Below, one piece after another: positions 24,344 to 33,219 of a stretch of DNA of 64,000 bases (position 1 is its first letter; each line of letters opens with the position of its first letter). The DNA is from an uncultured Trueperaceae bacterium (GTDB lineage: Bacteria; Deinococcota; Deinococci; Deinococcales; Trueperaceae). Location: the NCBI GenBank assembly GCA_937873495.1, contig CALMXZ010000007.1, forward strand, positions 198,325 to 262,324, read 5' to 3'. The notes below the pieces were generated by a model. It had not been told where the DNA came from. It worked only from the letters and a program-made list of their open reading frames with translations, and did no database searches. Made by a program: the position numbers and the translations under genes.

Positions 24344-26170
24344 TCACTCTCCGAGGTGCGCCGCGAGGCGCTCCGCCACCCAAGCGGCGGTGAGAGGCAT
24401 GCCGTCGAGGTACGCGATCGGCTTGAGCTTGGCGGCGTGTTCAGGCAGCTCGTCACGCAAGATGGCGGTCAGCTGCCCGTCGCGGTTCATCTCTATGACC
24501 ACGAGGCGCTCGTGCCTGGCGACGAAGTCGCGCACCTCGGAGCCGATCGGGAGGGCCCTGATCCGCATGAAGTCGGTGACGACCCCGTTCGCCGCGAGCA
24601 GGTCCCGCGCCTCCTCGATGGCGTAGCGCGTCGTGCCGTAAGCGACGATGCCGAGCTTGGCCCCGGGCCGCTCGTCGATGACGGCAGCCGGGACCATGGT
24701 GCGGGCCGTGCCGAACTTGCGCATCAGCCGGTCCATGTTCTGCACCCAGTGGTCGGCCCGCTCGGAGTACTTCGCGTTCTCGTCGTGGCCGGTGCCGCGG
24801 CCGAACCAGGCGGCGCGCGGGTTCTCGTTGCCTGGCAGGGTGCGGTACGGGACGCCGTCGCCGTCGACGTCCTTGTAGCGACCGAAGTCCGGCAGCGCCG
24901 CCACCTCCTCGGCCGAGAGGACCTTGCCGCGGTTCAGGGGCGCGTCGGGGTAGCTGAACGGTTCGCCCATCCAGTTGTTCATGCCGAGGTCGAGGTCGGA
25001 GAGCACGAGGACGGGCGTCTGGAGTGCGTCCGCCAGGTCGTGAGCGCGGTAGCCGAACTCGAAGCACTCCTCGATGGACGATGGAAAGAGCACGACCTGC
25101 TTCGTGTCGCCGTGGCCGAGGTAGTAGGCGAAGGCGACGTCGCCCTGGCTCGTGCGCGTCGGCAAACCCGTGCTAGGGCCAACGCGCTGGATGTCCCACA
25201 CGACGGCCGGCACCTCGGCGTAGTAGGCGAGCCCGAGGAACTCGGCCATCAGGGAGAGTCCGGGGCCGCTCGTGGCCGTCACGGCGCGCGCGCCGGCCCA
25301 GCCGGCGCCGACCACCATGCCGATGGCCGCCAGCTCGTCCTCGGCCTGGATCACCGTGTACGTCGGGCGGCCGTCAACGTCGTGGCGCAGCTTGCCGAGG
25401 TAATCGCGCAGCGCGTCGACGAAGCTCGTCGAGGGGGTGATCGGGTACCAGCCGGACACGCTGGCGCCGCCGAAGACGGCACCGAGCGCGCCGGCCTCGT
25501 TGCCCGTCATCATGATGAGTCCCTCGGTGGCGTTCATCGGCTCGACCTTGAACTGGTCGGTCTTGACGAGGTTGTCGACCGCCCACGCGTGGGCGAGGCG
25601 CACGACCTCGAGGTTGCTGTCGACCAGCTTCCTGCGGTTGCCGAAGTGGTGCTCGAGCGCCTCCTCGATGACGTCGAGCGGCACGCCGAGGAGGTGGGCG
25701 ACCACCCCGACGTACGTCATGTTGGCGATGTACTCCTTGATCTTGCCCTTGACCTCCACGCCGGCGAGGAGTTCCTTGACCGGCACGGGGTAGTAGGTGA
25801 GGTCGGCCCGCTCCGGCTTGAGGCGCAGGTCGAGGTTGTGGACCACGACGCCGCCGCTCGGCAACGTGGCGACGTCCTCGTGCAGGGTGGCTGGGTTGAA
25901 CGCCACGAGGAACTCGGAGGGCTTGCGGGCGATGTAGCCGTCCTTGTTGACGCGGATGTGGTACCAGGTCGGCAGGCCCTGGATGTTCGACGGGAAGATG
26001 TTCTTCCCGTGGACCGGGATGCCCATCTTGAAGAAGGACCGCAGTAGCGTGAGGTTGGCAGTCTGGCTGCCCGTCCCGTTGGCGGTTGCGACGACGATCG
26101 AGAAGTCGTTGACTCTCAGCCCCGCGCCGCGCTCGGAATGCGGGCGGTCGACAGGAACGGTTACACCCAT
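24344..26170 (-). CDS. korA: 2-oxoacid:ferredoxin oxidoreductase, fused gamma-alpha subunit
   Basis: About 608 residues. The gamma domain is N-terminal (DFSIVVATANGTGSQTANLT, VHGKNIFPSNIQGLPTWYHI) and the alpha domain starts near residue 205 (GNEAGALGAVFGGASVSGWY, PITPSTSF; SGPGLSLMAEFLGLAYYAEV). The gamma-alpha fusion is the form found in aerobic bacteria. ATG at 26170 or GTG at 26182 could start it, with GGAGGT just upstream. It forms a two-gene unit with korB. A 144-nt gap separates it from prpB. Confidence 0.92.
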   Translation of the reverse strand: MGVTVPVDRPHSERGAGLRVNDFSIVVATANGTGSQTANLTLLRSFFKMGIPVHGKNIFPSNIQGLPTWYHIRVNKDGYIARKPSEFLVAFNPATLHEDVATLPSGGVVVHNLDLRLKPERADLTYYPVPVKELLAGVEVKGKIKEYIANMTYVGVVAHLLGVPLDVIEEALEHHFGNRRKLVDSNLEVVRLAHAWAVDNLVKTDQFKVEPMNATEGLIMMTGNEAGALGAVFGGASVSGWYPITPSTSFVDALRDYLGKLRHDVDGRPTYTVIQAEDELAAIGMVVGAGWAGARAVTATSGPGLSLMAEFLGLAYYAEVPAVVWDIQRVGPSTGLPTRTSQGDVAFAYYLGHGDTKQVVLFPSSIEECFEFGYRAHDLADALQTPVLVLSDLDLGMNNWMGEPFSYPDAPLNRGKVLSAEEVAALPDFGRYKDVDGDGVPYRTLPGNENPRAAWFGRGTGHDENAKYSERADHWVQNMDRLMRKFGTARTMVPAAVIDERPGAKLGIVAYGTTRYAIEEARDLLAANGVVTDFMRIRALPIGSEVRDFVARHERLVVIEMNRDGQLTAILRDELPEHAAKLKPIAYLDGMPLTAAWVAERLAAHLGE

Positions 26171-26243
26171 GCGCTCACGCACCTCCAGGACGGGCCCAGG
26201 CCCGTCCGCCTTAGCTCGGGTGCTTGAGGGCGACCCGGTATTA

Positions 26244-26268
26244 CCGGCAATAGTACCGCTACTGCCGG
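26244..26268. repeat. Stem-loop between prpB and korA
   Basis: CCGGCA (26244-26249) pairs with TGCCGG (26263-26268); inside, TAG (26251-26253) pairs with CTA (26259-26261). It may end the prp transcript or be a control site for korA. No T-run on the minus strand. Confidence 0.45.
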
Positions 26269-26314
26269 GGCGCCATGACAGGGCTGTCGAGGCCTGATAG
26301 CCAACGATTCAGGG

Positions 26315-27217
26315 CTAGGTGGGCAGCACCGTCCTCACGATGGCCGCGTCGAGGGCCTCGTACGCTTCCAGATCGATCGTGGCGTACAGCTCGGCGCGCG
26401 TCTGCATGCGCGGCAGGAGCGCCTGCGCGCTGCCCTCCAGCTTCAGCGCGGCGTACAGCTCGGCCTGCGCCTTGTTGGCCATGCGCAAGGACGTCACCGG
26501 CCAGATGACGATCTTGTAGCCCAGCTCCTCGAACTCCGCCGCACTCAGCATGGGGGTGCGACCGAACTCCGTCATGTTGGCGAGGAGCGGCACACCGGGC
26601 AGCGCGGCGGCGAACTCCCTGAACATGGACGGCGTGGTCAGGGCCTCCGGGAAGATGACATCTGCACCCGCGGCGACGTAGCGCTCCGCGCGCGCGATGG
26701 CCGCGCTCAGCCCCTCGCTCGCGACCGCGTCGGTACGGGCCACGATCACGAGGTCGGTGGCGGCCTTGCGCGCGGCGGCGACCTTCAGGACCATGTCGTC
26801 CGGGCTCACGAGGCGCTTGTCGTTGAGGTGCCCGCACTTCTTGGGGAGCTGCTGGTCCTCGATGTGCACGGCCGCGGCGCCCGCCGCCTCGAAGGCGCGG
26901 ACCATCTGCATGACGTTGAGCGCCTCGCCGTAGCCCGTGTCGCCGTCGACGAGGACGGGCAGGCCGGCGCGCGCCACCTGCCTGACGAAGAAGCAGACGT
27001 CATCGACGGTCATGATGCCGAGGTCGGGCAGGCCCATGGAGGCGCTCATGGCCGCGCCGGAGAGGTAGAGCGCCTCGAAGCCGGCGTCGCGCGCCTGCAA
27101 GGCCGCCATGCCGTTGTGCGTGCCCGGCATGGGGAGGATGCCGGGTCTGGCCAAGAGCGTCCTAAAGCGGGCGCCTGGGCGCCCATCGGGCAGGTCCGCG
27201 GCTACCAGGTACGGCAC
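26315..27217 (-). CDS. prpB: Methylisocitrate lyase
   Basis: A 300-residue enzyme of the isocitrate lyase/PEP mutase superfamily that splits 2-methylisocitrate to pyruvate and succinate. ILPMPGTHNGMAALQARDAG is the N-terminal family block, LVDGDTGYG carries Mg-binding Asp, and LPKKCGHL is the KKCGH catalytic loop diagnostic of lyases over mutases. The GTG at 27215-27217 starts 4 nt after the prpC stop with GGTAGG in front. The ORF stays open upstream but only as a shadow of prpC. Last enzyme of the methylcitrate cycle operon prpD-C-B. Confidence 0.93.
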   Translation of the reverse strand: MPYLVAADLPDGRPGARFRTLLARPGILPMPGTHNGMAALQARDAGFEALYLSGAAMSASMGLPDLGIMTVDDVCFFVRQVARAGLPVLVDGDTGYGEALNVMQMVRAFEAAGAAAVHIEDQQLPKKCGHLNDKRLVSPDDMVLKVAAARKAATDLVIVARTDAVASEGLSAAIARAERYVAAGADVIFPEALTTPSMFREFAAALPGVPLLANMTEFGRTPMLSAAEFEELGYKIVIWPVTSLRMANKAQAELYAALKLEGSAQALLPRMQTRAELYATIDLEAYEALDAAIVRTVLPT

Positions 27218-27221
27218 GCGC

Positions 27222-28382
27222 CTACCGCTCGCCGACCGGCACGAAGCCGCGGTCTTCCGGGCCGACGTAGTTCGCCGACGGCCTGATGATTGTGCCACCC
27301 TCGCGCTGCTCGATGACGTGGGCCACCCAGCCGGCCGTGCGGGCGATGACGAAGAGCGGCGTGAACATGGCCGTCGGCACGTTCATGACCGAGTACGCGA
27401 CGGCCGAGTACCAGTCGAGGTTCGGGAACATGCGTTTGGACTCGTGCATGACCGTCTCGATGCGCTCCGCTACCCGGTAGGTGCGCTCGTCGCCCGCCTC
27501 TTTGGCCAGCTCGAGCGCCACCGCCTTGATGATGTCGGAGCGGGGGTCGCTGACGCGGTAGACGGGGTGCCCGAAGCCGATCACGACCTCGCGCTTCTCC
27601 AGGCGCGCCTGTATGTCCGCCTGGGCCTCGTCCGGGGTCGCGTAGCGCCGCTGGATCTCGAACGCGACCTCGTTCGCCCCGCCGTGCTTCGGCCCGCGCA
27701 GGGCGCCGATGCCGCCGCACACGGCCGAGTAGACGTCGGAGCCGGTGCCGGCGATCATCCGGCACGTGAAGGTTGAGGCGTTGAACTCGTGCTCGGCGTA
27801 GAGGATGAGCGAGCGGTGCATGGCGCGCACCCAGCTGGCCTTCGGCTCCTTGCCGTGCAGGAGCCTGAGGAAGTGGCCGCCGACGCTGTCGTCGTCCGTC
27901 TCGACGTCGATCAGTTCGCCCTTGTGCGCCCAGTGGTACCAGTACATGAGCATGGAGCCGAGCGAGGCGACGAGGCGATCCGCGATGTCGCGCGCGCCCG
28001 CTTCCGGGTGCGCCTCGTTCTCAGGGAGGACCGCGCCGAGGGCCGAGACGCCGCTGCGCATGACGTCCATCGGGTGGGCCGCGGCGGGGATGGCCTCCAG
28101 CACCGTCTTGACGGCGGCGGGCAGGGCGCGCAGGGCGCGCAGTTTCTCCTTGTAGGCCCGCAGTTGGGCGGCGTCGGGCAGCGTGCCGTGGATGAGCAGG
28201 TGCGCCACCTCCTCGTACTCGCACGCGCCCGCCAGCTCCTTGACGTCGTAGCCGCGGTAGCGCAGCTCGTCGCCGCTGGCGCCGACGGTGGACAGGGCCG
28301 TGTTGCCCGCCACCACGCCCGATAGGGCCACGGACTTCTTGGCGCGCGGCTGCTGCGCCGCGCTCTCCGGTTCTGGTCGCAC
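27222..28382 (-). CDS. prpC: 2-methylcitrate synthase / citrate synthase
   Basis: About 386 residues. GPKHGGANE and [14 protein letters not shown] hold the two catalytic His, and [18 protein letters not shown] the Asp. GHPVY rather than GHRVY and the N-terminal [19 protein letters not shown] are features of methylcitrate synthases. It condenses propionyl-CoA with oxaloacetate. The best start is GTG 28382, 5 nt after GGAGGTGA; a GTG three codons earlier (28391) would lie within that ribosome site. Second gene of the prp unit. Confidence 0.92.
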   Translation of the reverse strand: MRPEPESAAQQPRAKKSVALSGVVAGNTALSTVGASGDELRYRGYDVKELAGACEYEEVAHLLIHGTLPDAAQLRAYKEKLRALRALPAAVKTVLEAIPAAAHPMDVMRSGVSALGAVLPENEAHPEAGARDIADRLVASLGSMLMYWYHWAHKGELIDVETDDDSVGGHFLRLLHGKEPKASWVRAMHRSLILYAEHEFNASTFTCRMIAGTGSDVYSAVCGGIGALRGPKHGGANEVAFEIQRRYATPDEAQADIQARLEKREVVIGFGHPVYRVSDPRSDIIKAVALELAKEAGDERTYRVAERIETVMHESKRMFPNLDWYSAVAYSVMNVPTAMFTPLFVIARTAGWVAHVIEQREGGTIIRPSANYVGPEDRGFVPVGER

Positions 28383-28470
28383 TTCACTCACCTCCGCTCG
28401 GACGGGCGGCCGTCCAGGCCCCGCGTCCGAAGAGCACTACCACGGACCCTGCCGCGGTGGCGCGGTCCGT

Positions 28471-29973
28471 TCAGAAGATCCCCGCCGGCGCCTCGCCGCC
28501 GAGCTTCTCCGGCTCGACGACCACGTTGAGTTGCCTGACCTCGGCCGGCGTCAGCTCGGCGAGGCGCGCCGTCAGCTCGAGGAACCTGGCCTGCTCGGCC
28601 TCGGCCACGACGCCCTCCGCGAGCGTCCTGAACTTCTCGACGTACTGCGGGCGCTCGAACGGCCTGGCGCCGAGCGGGTGGGCGTCGGCGACGGCGATCT
28701 CGTCCTCGATGACCGTGCCGTCGGTCAGGGTGATGACGACGCGGCCGCCGAACGCCTTCTCGTTCGGGTCGGTGGAGTGGTAGCGCCTGGTCCACTCCTG
28801 GTCCTCGACCGTGCTTACCTTGCGCCACAGCCGCACCGTGTCGGGCCGCTGCGCGCGTTCGGGCGCGTAGCTGCGCTCGTGGTGCCAGGCGCGGTCCTGC
28901 AGGGCGACGGCGAAGATGTACATGATCGAGTGGTCGAGCGTCTCGCGGCTCGCTTCGGGGTCGAACTTCTGGGGGTCGTTCGAGCCCGTGCCGATCACGT
29001 AGTGGGTGTGGTGGCTCGTGTGGATGACGATCGACTCGACGGCGTCCGTGTCGGCGGTCCTGGCGCCCATGCGCCGCGCCAGGTCGATGAGCGCCTGGCT
29101 CTGGTACTCGGCGGAGTGCTCCTTCGTGTAGGAGTCGAGGATGGCGCGCTTCGCCTCGCCCGGCTCCGGCAACGGCACGGTGTAGCGCGCCTGCGGCCCG
29201 GAGAGCAGCCACGCGATGAAGCCGTCCTCGCCCTCGTACGCGGGCGACGGCGCGCCCTCGCCGCGCATGGTGCGGTCGACGGCCTCGATGGCCATCTTGC
29301 CGGCGAAGGCGGGGGCGTAGGCCTTCCAGGACGAGATCTCGCCCTTGCGCGACTGGCGCGTGGTCGTGGTGACGTGCAGCGCCTGCTGGATGGCCTGGTA
29401 GGCGGTCTCGGTGCTCAGGCCGAGGAGGGCGGCGATGCCGCCGGCGGCCGACGGGCCGAGGTGGGCGATGTGGTCGATCTTGTGCTCGTGCAGGCAGATG
29501 CCCTTGACGAGGTCGATCTGCAGCTCGTAACCGGCCGCTATCCCGCGCGCCAGGGCGGCCCCGCCGAGGCCCTTCGTCTGGGCGACGGCCAGGATGGGCG
29601 GGATGTTGTCGCCGGGGTGCGAGTAGTCGGCGGCGAGGAACGTGTCGTGGTAGTCGAGCTCGCGCACGGCGACACCGTTGGCCCAGGCGGCCCACTCCGG
29701 CGAGAACGTGCGCGCGTTGCCCACGCCGAAGACGGTGGCGCCCGGCGCGCGCGGGTGGGCAAGCGCCTGCGTGCGCGCCGTGATCACCGGGCGCCTGGCA
29801 AGGGAGGCGACGGCCACGGAGGCGTTGTCGATGATCCGGTTGCCGATCATCTCCAGGACGGCCGGCTCCAGGGGGACGGGGTCGGTGGCCACCGCCGCGA
29901 GCTTCCCGGCGAGCTGCTCCTCGCGGGGCAGGTGCTCGGCGGACTTGTAAGTGCGAACCTGATGGGACTTCAT
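28471..29973 (-). CDS. prpD: 2-methylcitrate dehydratase
   Basis: A 500-residue MmgE/PrpD-family enzyme that dehydrates 2-methylcitrate. Landmarks are [60 protein letters not shown] and [20 protein letters not shown], all typical of PrpD. The ATG at 29973 begins [11 protein letters not shown]. An extended -10 (TGCTATCGT, box 29984-29989) lies 10 nt upstream. With prpC and prpB it covers the methylcitrate cycle except the aconitase step, so propionyl-CoA breakdown is indicated. No PrpR-type regulator is nearby. Confidence 0.93.
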   Translation of the reverse strand: MKSHQVRTYKSAEHLPREEQLAGKLAAVATDPVPLEPAVLEMIGNRIIDNASVAVASLARRPVITARTQALAHPRAPGATVFGVGNARTFSPEWAAWANGVAVRELDYHDTFLAADYSHPGDNIPPILAVAQTKGLGGAALARGIAAGYELQIDLVKGICLHEHKIDHIAHLGPSAAGGIAALLGLSTETAYQAIQQALHVTTTTRQSRKGEISSWKAYAPAFAGKMAIEAVDRTMRGEGAPSPAYEGEDGFIAWLLSGPQARYTVPLPEPGEAKRAILDSYTKEHSAEYQSQALIDLARRMGARTADTDAVESIVIHTSHHTHYVIGTGSNDPQKFDPEASRETLDHSIMYIFAVALQDRAWHHERSYAPERAQRPDTVRLWRKVSTVEDQEWTRRYHSTDPNEKAFGGRVVITLTDGTVIEDEIAVADAHPLGARPFERPQYVEKFRTLAEGVVAEAEQARFLELTARLAELTPAEVRQLNVVVEPEKLGGEAPAGIF

Positions 29974-29983
29974 CGTCTCACGG

Positions 29984-29992
29984 ACGATAGCA
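29984..29992 (-). promoter_or_regulatory. Extended -10 promoter of prpD
   Basis: Minus strand TGC followed by TATCGT, with the box at 29984-29989 and the ATG 10 nt downstream, giving a leader of only a few bases. No clear -35, as expected for an extended -10 type. Confidence 0.5.
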
Positions 29993-30116
29993 TCCGCCCG
30001 GACGGGCATACTGCCCCGCGCACGGCGGCGCGGAAGACCGGGTGACCGGGCCCCACCCCGCGTACACGTGGAACTCCTCGCACCGCCTCATGAACGCATC
30101 CGGGAGAATGGCTGCC

Positions 30117-30605
30117 ATGAACCTCACCTCCTACCGTCGGGCGTTCGCCCCCCTGGCGCTCCTCGTCATCCTCGCCCTCTTCGGCAACGCCAACGCCCAG
30201 AACTGGTTCGGCGTCAGGAGCGGCTACCCGCTCGGCGTCACGCTCCACTACGGCATCGCCAACGCCCTCTCGAACGGCTTCGACCTGCGCGTCAGCGGCC
30301 GCGTGACGGCCAGCGGCGGCAGCGCCCACTTCGGCATCGGCGTCGACGCGATGACGACCGTGGCGGCCGAGGGCCCCTTCACCGTCTACCTCGGGGCCGG
30401 CCCGGCCATAGAGTTCGGCAACGGCGGCGCCTGGCTCGACATCCATGCGTTGGCCGGCGGCGAGTTCCGCTTCGTCGACTTCGGCCTCGCGCCGCTCGGG
30501 CTCTTCCTCGAGGCCACGCTGGGCGGCTCCTTCGGCCTCGGCAACGGCTCGCCGGCGCGCATCCCGACGTTCGGCGCCGCCCTGGGCGTCAACTACCACT
30601 TCTGA
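30117..30605 (+). CDS. Small secreted beta-barrel-like protein
   Basis: A 162-residue protein of unknown function. A Sec signal peptide is clear (RRAFAPLALLVILALFGNAN, cleavage after ANA). The mature part alternates polar and apolar residues with many Gly (LGVTLHYGIANALSNGFDLR, GLFLEATLGGSFGLGNG), and ends in GVNYHF with a C-terminal Phe, the pattern of small outer-membrane barrels. I take ATG 30117 (MNLTSYRR), with GGGAG 10 nt upstream; ATGs at 30108 and 30090 are also in frame. Its TGA overlaps the ATG of the next gene (TGATG). Confidence 0.65.
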   Translation: MNLTSYRRAFAPLALLVILALFGNANAQNWFGVRSGYPLGVTLHYGIANALSNGFDLRVSGRVTASGGSAHFGIGVDAMTTVAAEGPFTVYLGAGPAIEFGNGGAWLDIHALAGGEFRFVDFGLAPLGLFLEATLGGSFGLGNGSPARIPTFGAALGVNYHF

Positions 30606-31657
30606 TGGCCGAGCACCGCTTCGGCGTTGCCGTCATAGGTGCCGGCAACATCGCGGCGGCGCACATCGCCGCCGTGACCGGCCTGCCGCAGGGGCGGCTC
30701 GTCGGCGTGGCGGGCCGCACGCCGGAGAAGCCCCGCGCGCTGGCCGAGAAGCACGGCGTGAGGGCGTACGCCTCGGTGGCTGAGGCCGTAGCCGACCCAG
30801 AGGTAGAGGTCGTGGCGGTCTGCACGCCGTCCGGCGCCCACCTGGAGCCGGCCATGGCCGCGGTGGCGGCCGGCAAGCACGTCATCGTCGAGAAGCCGCT
30901 CGAGATCACGACCGAGCGCGCCCGGCGGCTCATCCGGGCCGCCGAGGACGCCGGCGTTGCGCTCGCCACCGTGTTCATGAGCCGCTTCGCCGACGCGAAC
31001 GCGTACGTCAAGCAGGCGATCGACGCCGGTCGGCTCGGCACGCTGCTGCAGGGCAACGCGTACGTGCCGTGGTACCGCACGCAGGCGTACTACGACAGCG
31101 GCGCTTGGCGCGGCACCAAGGCACTCGACGGCGGCGGCGCGCTGATGAACCAGGCCATCCACCAGGTCGACCTCCTCCTCTGGCTGATGGGCCCGGTGAG
31201 CGAGGTCTCCGCCTACGCCGCCACGCTGGCGCACGAGCGCATCGAGGTCGAGGACACGCTCGTGGCGAGCCTGCGCTTCGAGAACGGCGCCCTCGGGCAG
31301 ATCAGCGCGGCCACGTCGCTGTGGCCGGGCCGGCCGAAGGCGCTGGAGGTGTACGGCTCCGAAGGCCTGGCCGTGGTGCACGACGATGTGCTCGTCGACT
31401 GGCGCACGCGCGCGGGCGGCGACGCGGAGCGCGAGCGCGTCCTGGCGGCGCACGGCGGGCAGGCGACGGGCGGCTCCAGCGACCCCATGGCCATCTCGTT
31501 CGAGAACCACCGCCGCCAGTACGCCGACCTCTTCGCCGCGTTGGCCGCGGGCCGCAGGCCCGCCATCGATGGGCATGAGGGCTTCAGGTCCGTCGAGTTG
31601 ATCGAGGCCGTGTACCGCTCCGCCGCCGGCGGCCGGCCCGTGGCGGTGGGCGGCTAG
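30605..31657 (+). CDS. Gfo/Idh/MocA-family oxidoreductase
   Basis: A 350-residue NAD(P)-dependent sugar or inositol dehydrogenase type enzyme. FGVAVIGAGNIAAAHIAAVT is the nucleotide-binding loop, VVAVCTPSGAHLEPAMAAVA and HVIVEKPLEI contain the EKP catalytic motif, and GGGALMNQAIHQVDLLLWLM has the conserved His of the active site. The C-terminal domain is the usual open beta sheet. The start overlaps the stop of the secreted protein gene by one base. Substrate unknown. Confidence 0.92.
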   Translation: MAEHRFGVAVIGAGNIAAAHIAAVTGLPQGRLVGVAGRTPEKPRALAEKHGVRAYASVAEAVADPEVEVVAVCTPSGAHLEPAMAAVAAGKHVIVEKPLEITTERARRLIRAAEDAGVALATVFMSRFADANAYVKQAIDAGRLGTLLQGNAYVPWYRTQAYYDSGAWRGTKALDGGGALMNQAIHQVDLLLWLMGPVSEVSAYAATLAHERIEVEDTLVASLRFENGALGQISAATSLWPGRPKALEVYGSEGLAVVHDDVLVDWRTRAGGDAERERVLAAHGGQATGGSSDPMAISFENHRRQYADLFAALAAGRRPAIDGHEGFRSVELIEAVYRSAAGGRPVAVGG

Positions 31658-31686
31658 CGCCCCGGACCCGCTCGGGCGCCCGGGGC

Positions 31687-31704
31687 GCGCCCTCCTGGGG
31701 GCGC
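31687..31704. terminator. Stem-loop between convergent genes
   Basis: GCGCCC (31687-31692) pairs with GGGCGC (31699-31704) in the 93-nt gap between the plus-strand oxidoreductase and the minus-strand aldehyde dehydrogenase. Possibly a two-way terminator; no T-run. The same gap contains two direct copies of CCGACACCGCCG. Confidence 0.35.
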
Positions 31705-31750
31705 ACCCTCCCGGCCGACACCGCCGCGCGCCCAACCGACACCGCCGTGC

Positions 31751-33202
31751 TCAGCCCGGGTCGGTGCGGATCCCGACGGAGACGTACTTGATCTCCAGAT
31801 ACTCCTCGATGCCCCACGGGCCGCCCTCCCGGCCGATGCCGGACTGTTTCACGCCGCCGAAGGGTGCCTGGGGGGTGGAGGGCACGCCGTCGTTGATCCC
31901 GACGATCCCGTAGTCGAGCGCCTCGGCCATGCGGTGGGCGCGCGACAGGTCGTTGGTGAAGACGTACGCGGCCAGGCCGTAAGGGGTGTCGTTCGCCAAG
32001 CGCACGATCTCGGCCTCGTCGTCGAACACGCTCACGGGCGCGACCGGACCGAACGTCTCCTCGTTCATCAGGAGCATGGCGGACGTGACCCCCGTGACGA
32101 CGGTCGGCCGGAAGTACAGTCCCCCGAGCGCGGCGCCGCCGGTCACCACCAATGCGCCCTTCGCGACGGCGTCCTGCATGTGCTCCTGCACCTTGGCCAG
32201 GCCCTGGCCGTCGACGAGGGGCCCTATGTCGGTGGCGTCCAGGCCGGGGTCGCCGACGACGAGCTTGTCGCTCGCGGCGGCGAAAGCCGTGACGAACGCG
32301 TCGTGGACGCCGCGCTGCACGTAGATGCGGTTCGTGCAGACGCACGTCTGCCCGGAGTTGCGGTACTTGCAGGCGATCGCTTCCCTGACGGCCACGTCGA
32401 GATCGGCGTCGTCGAAGACGATCAGGGGCGCGTGCCCGCCGAGCTCGAGGGAGATGCGCTTCACGGTATCGGCCGACTTGCGGTAGAGGATCTTGCCGAC
32501 GGCGGTCGAACCCGTGAACGTCACCTTCCTGATCCGCGGGTCGGCGATCAGGACGTCGGCCAGTGGCACGGGGTCGCTCGCAGGCAGCACTTGCAGCGTG
32601 CCGGCCGGGCCGCCGGCGTCGAGCCACAGCTTGGCCGTGGCCAGCGCCGAGAGGGGGCTCTGCTCCGCCGGCTTGAGGATGAAGGTGCAGCCCGCCGCGA
32701 GGGCGGGGGCCGCCTTGCGGGTCACCATCGCCACCGGGAAGTTCCACGGGGTGACGCCGAACACGGGTCCGACCGGCTGCCGCAAGGCGTAGAGGCGCTT
32801 GCTGCCGACGTGGCTGGGGAACGCCTCGCCGTGAACGCGCTTGGCCTCCTCCGCGTACCACTTCACGAACCCGGCGGCGTAGCTGACCTCGCCGCGCGAC
32901 TCCCGGATCGGCTTGCCCATCTCCGCGCTCATCAGTTCCGCGAGGGCGGCCTGATGCTCGAGGATGAGGTCGGCCCAGCGCTCCAACAGCGCCGAGCGCG
33001 CGAACGCGGTGGTGGCGCGCCAGTCGGCGAACGCCCGCTCGGAGACGACCACCGCCTCTGCCGCCTCGGCGGCGCCGCAGTCCGCCGCCCTGGCGATCAC
33101 CGCTCCGCCGGCCGGGCTCCTGACGTCGAACGTCCGGTCGGTAGCGACCCACTCATGGCCGAGGTAACGCCCCTCGACTTCGAAGACTTGCTTCACCTGC
33201 AT
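31751..33202 (-). CDS. gabD: NAD(P)-dependent aldehyde dehydrogenase (succinate-semialdehyde dehydrogenase type)
   Basis: About 483 residues. VFGVTPWNFPVAMVTRKAAP, FTGSTAVGKIL, SLELGGHAPLIVFDDADLD (catalytic Glu), YRNSGQTCVCTNRIYV (catalytic Cys) and EETFGPVAPV are the GabD-group motifs. The real substrate may be another semialdehyde, given the unusual locus. Starts at ATG 33214, ATG 33202 or GTG 33196 are possible; AGGAGG lies 2 nt before 33202 and 8 nt before 33196. It is the last gene of the minus-strand catabolic cluster, 17 nt after the E2-like gene. Confidence 0.9.
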   Translation of the reverse strand: MQVKQVFEVEGRYLGHEWVATDRTFDVRSPAGGAVIARAADCGAAEAAEAVVVSERAFADWRATTAFARSALLERWADLILEHQAALAELMSAEMGKPIRESRGEVSYAAGFVKWYAEEAKRVHGEAFPSHVGSKRLYALRQPVGPVFGVTPWNFPVAMVTRKAAPALAAGCTFILKPAEQSPLSALATAKLWLDAGGPAGTLQVLPASDPVPLADVLIADPRIRKVTFTGSTAVGKILYRKSADTVKRISLELGGHAPLIVFDDADLDVAVREAIACKYRNSGQTCVCTNRIYVQRGVHDAFVTAFAAASDKLVVGDPGLDATDIGPLVDGQGLAKVQEHMQDAVAKGALVVTGGAALGGLYFRPTVVTGVTSAMLLMNEETFGPVAPVSVFDDEAEIVRLANDTPYGLAAYVFTNDLSRAHRMAEALDYGIVGINDGVPSTPQAPFGGVKQSGIGREGGPWGIEEYLEIKYVSVGIRTDPG

Positions 33203-33219
33203 AACCTCCTGCATAAGAC

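Noticed and set aside
23305..24456. N-terminal extension of the glycosyltransferase frame to 787 codons
   Set aside because: The added part is korB read in another frame; only 22093-23280 or so shows the GT4 fold.
24326..26047. A 573-codon plus-strand open frame antisense to korA
   Set aside because: Composition is His/Val/Glu-rich shadow type and the opposite strand has clear korA motifs over the whole length.
28288..30045. A 585-codon plus-strand open frame antisense to prpC and prpD
   Set aside because: No domain features; prpD and prpC are well supported on the minus strand.
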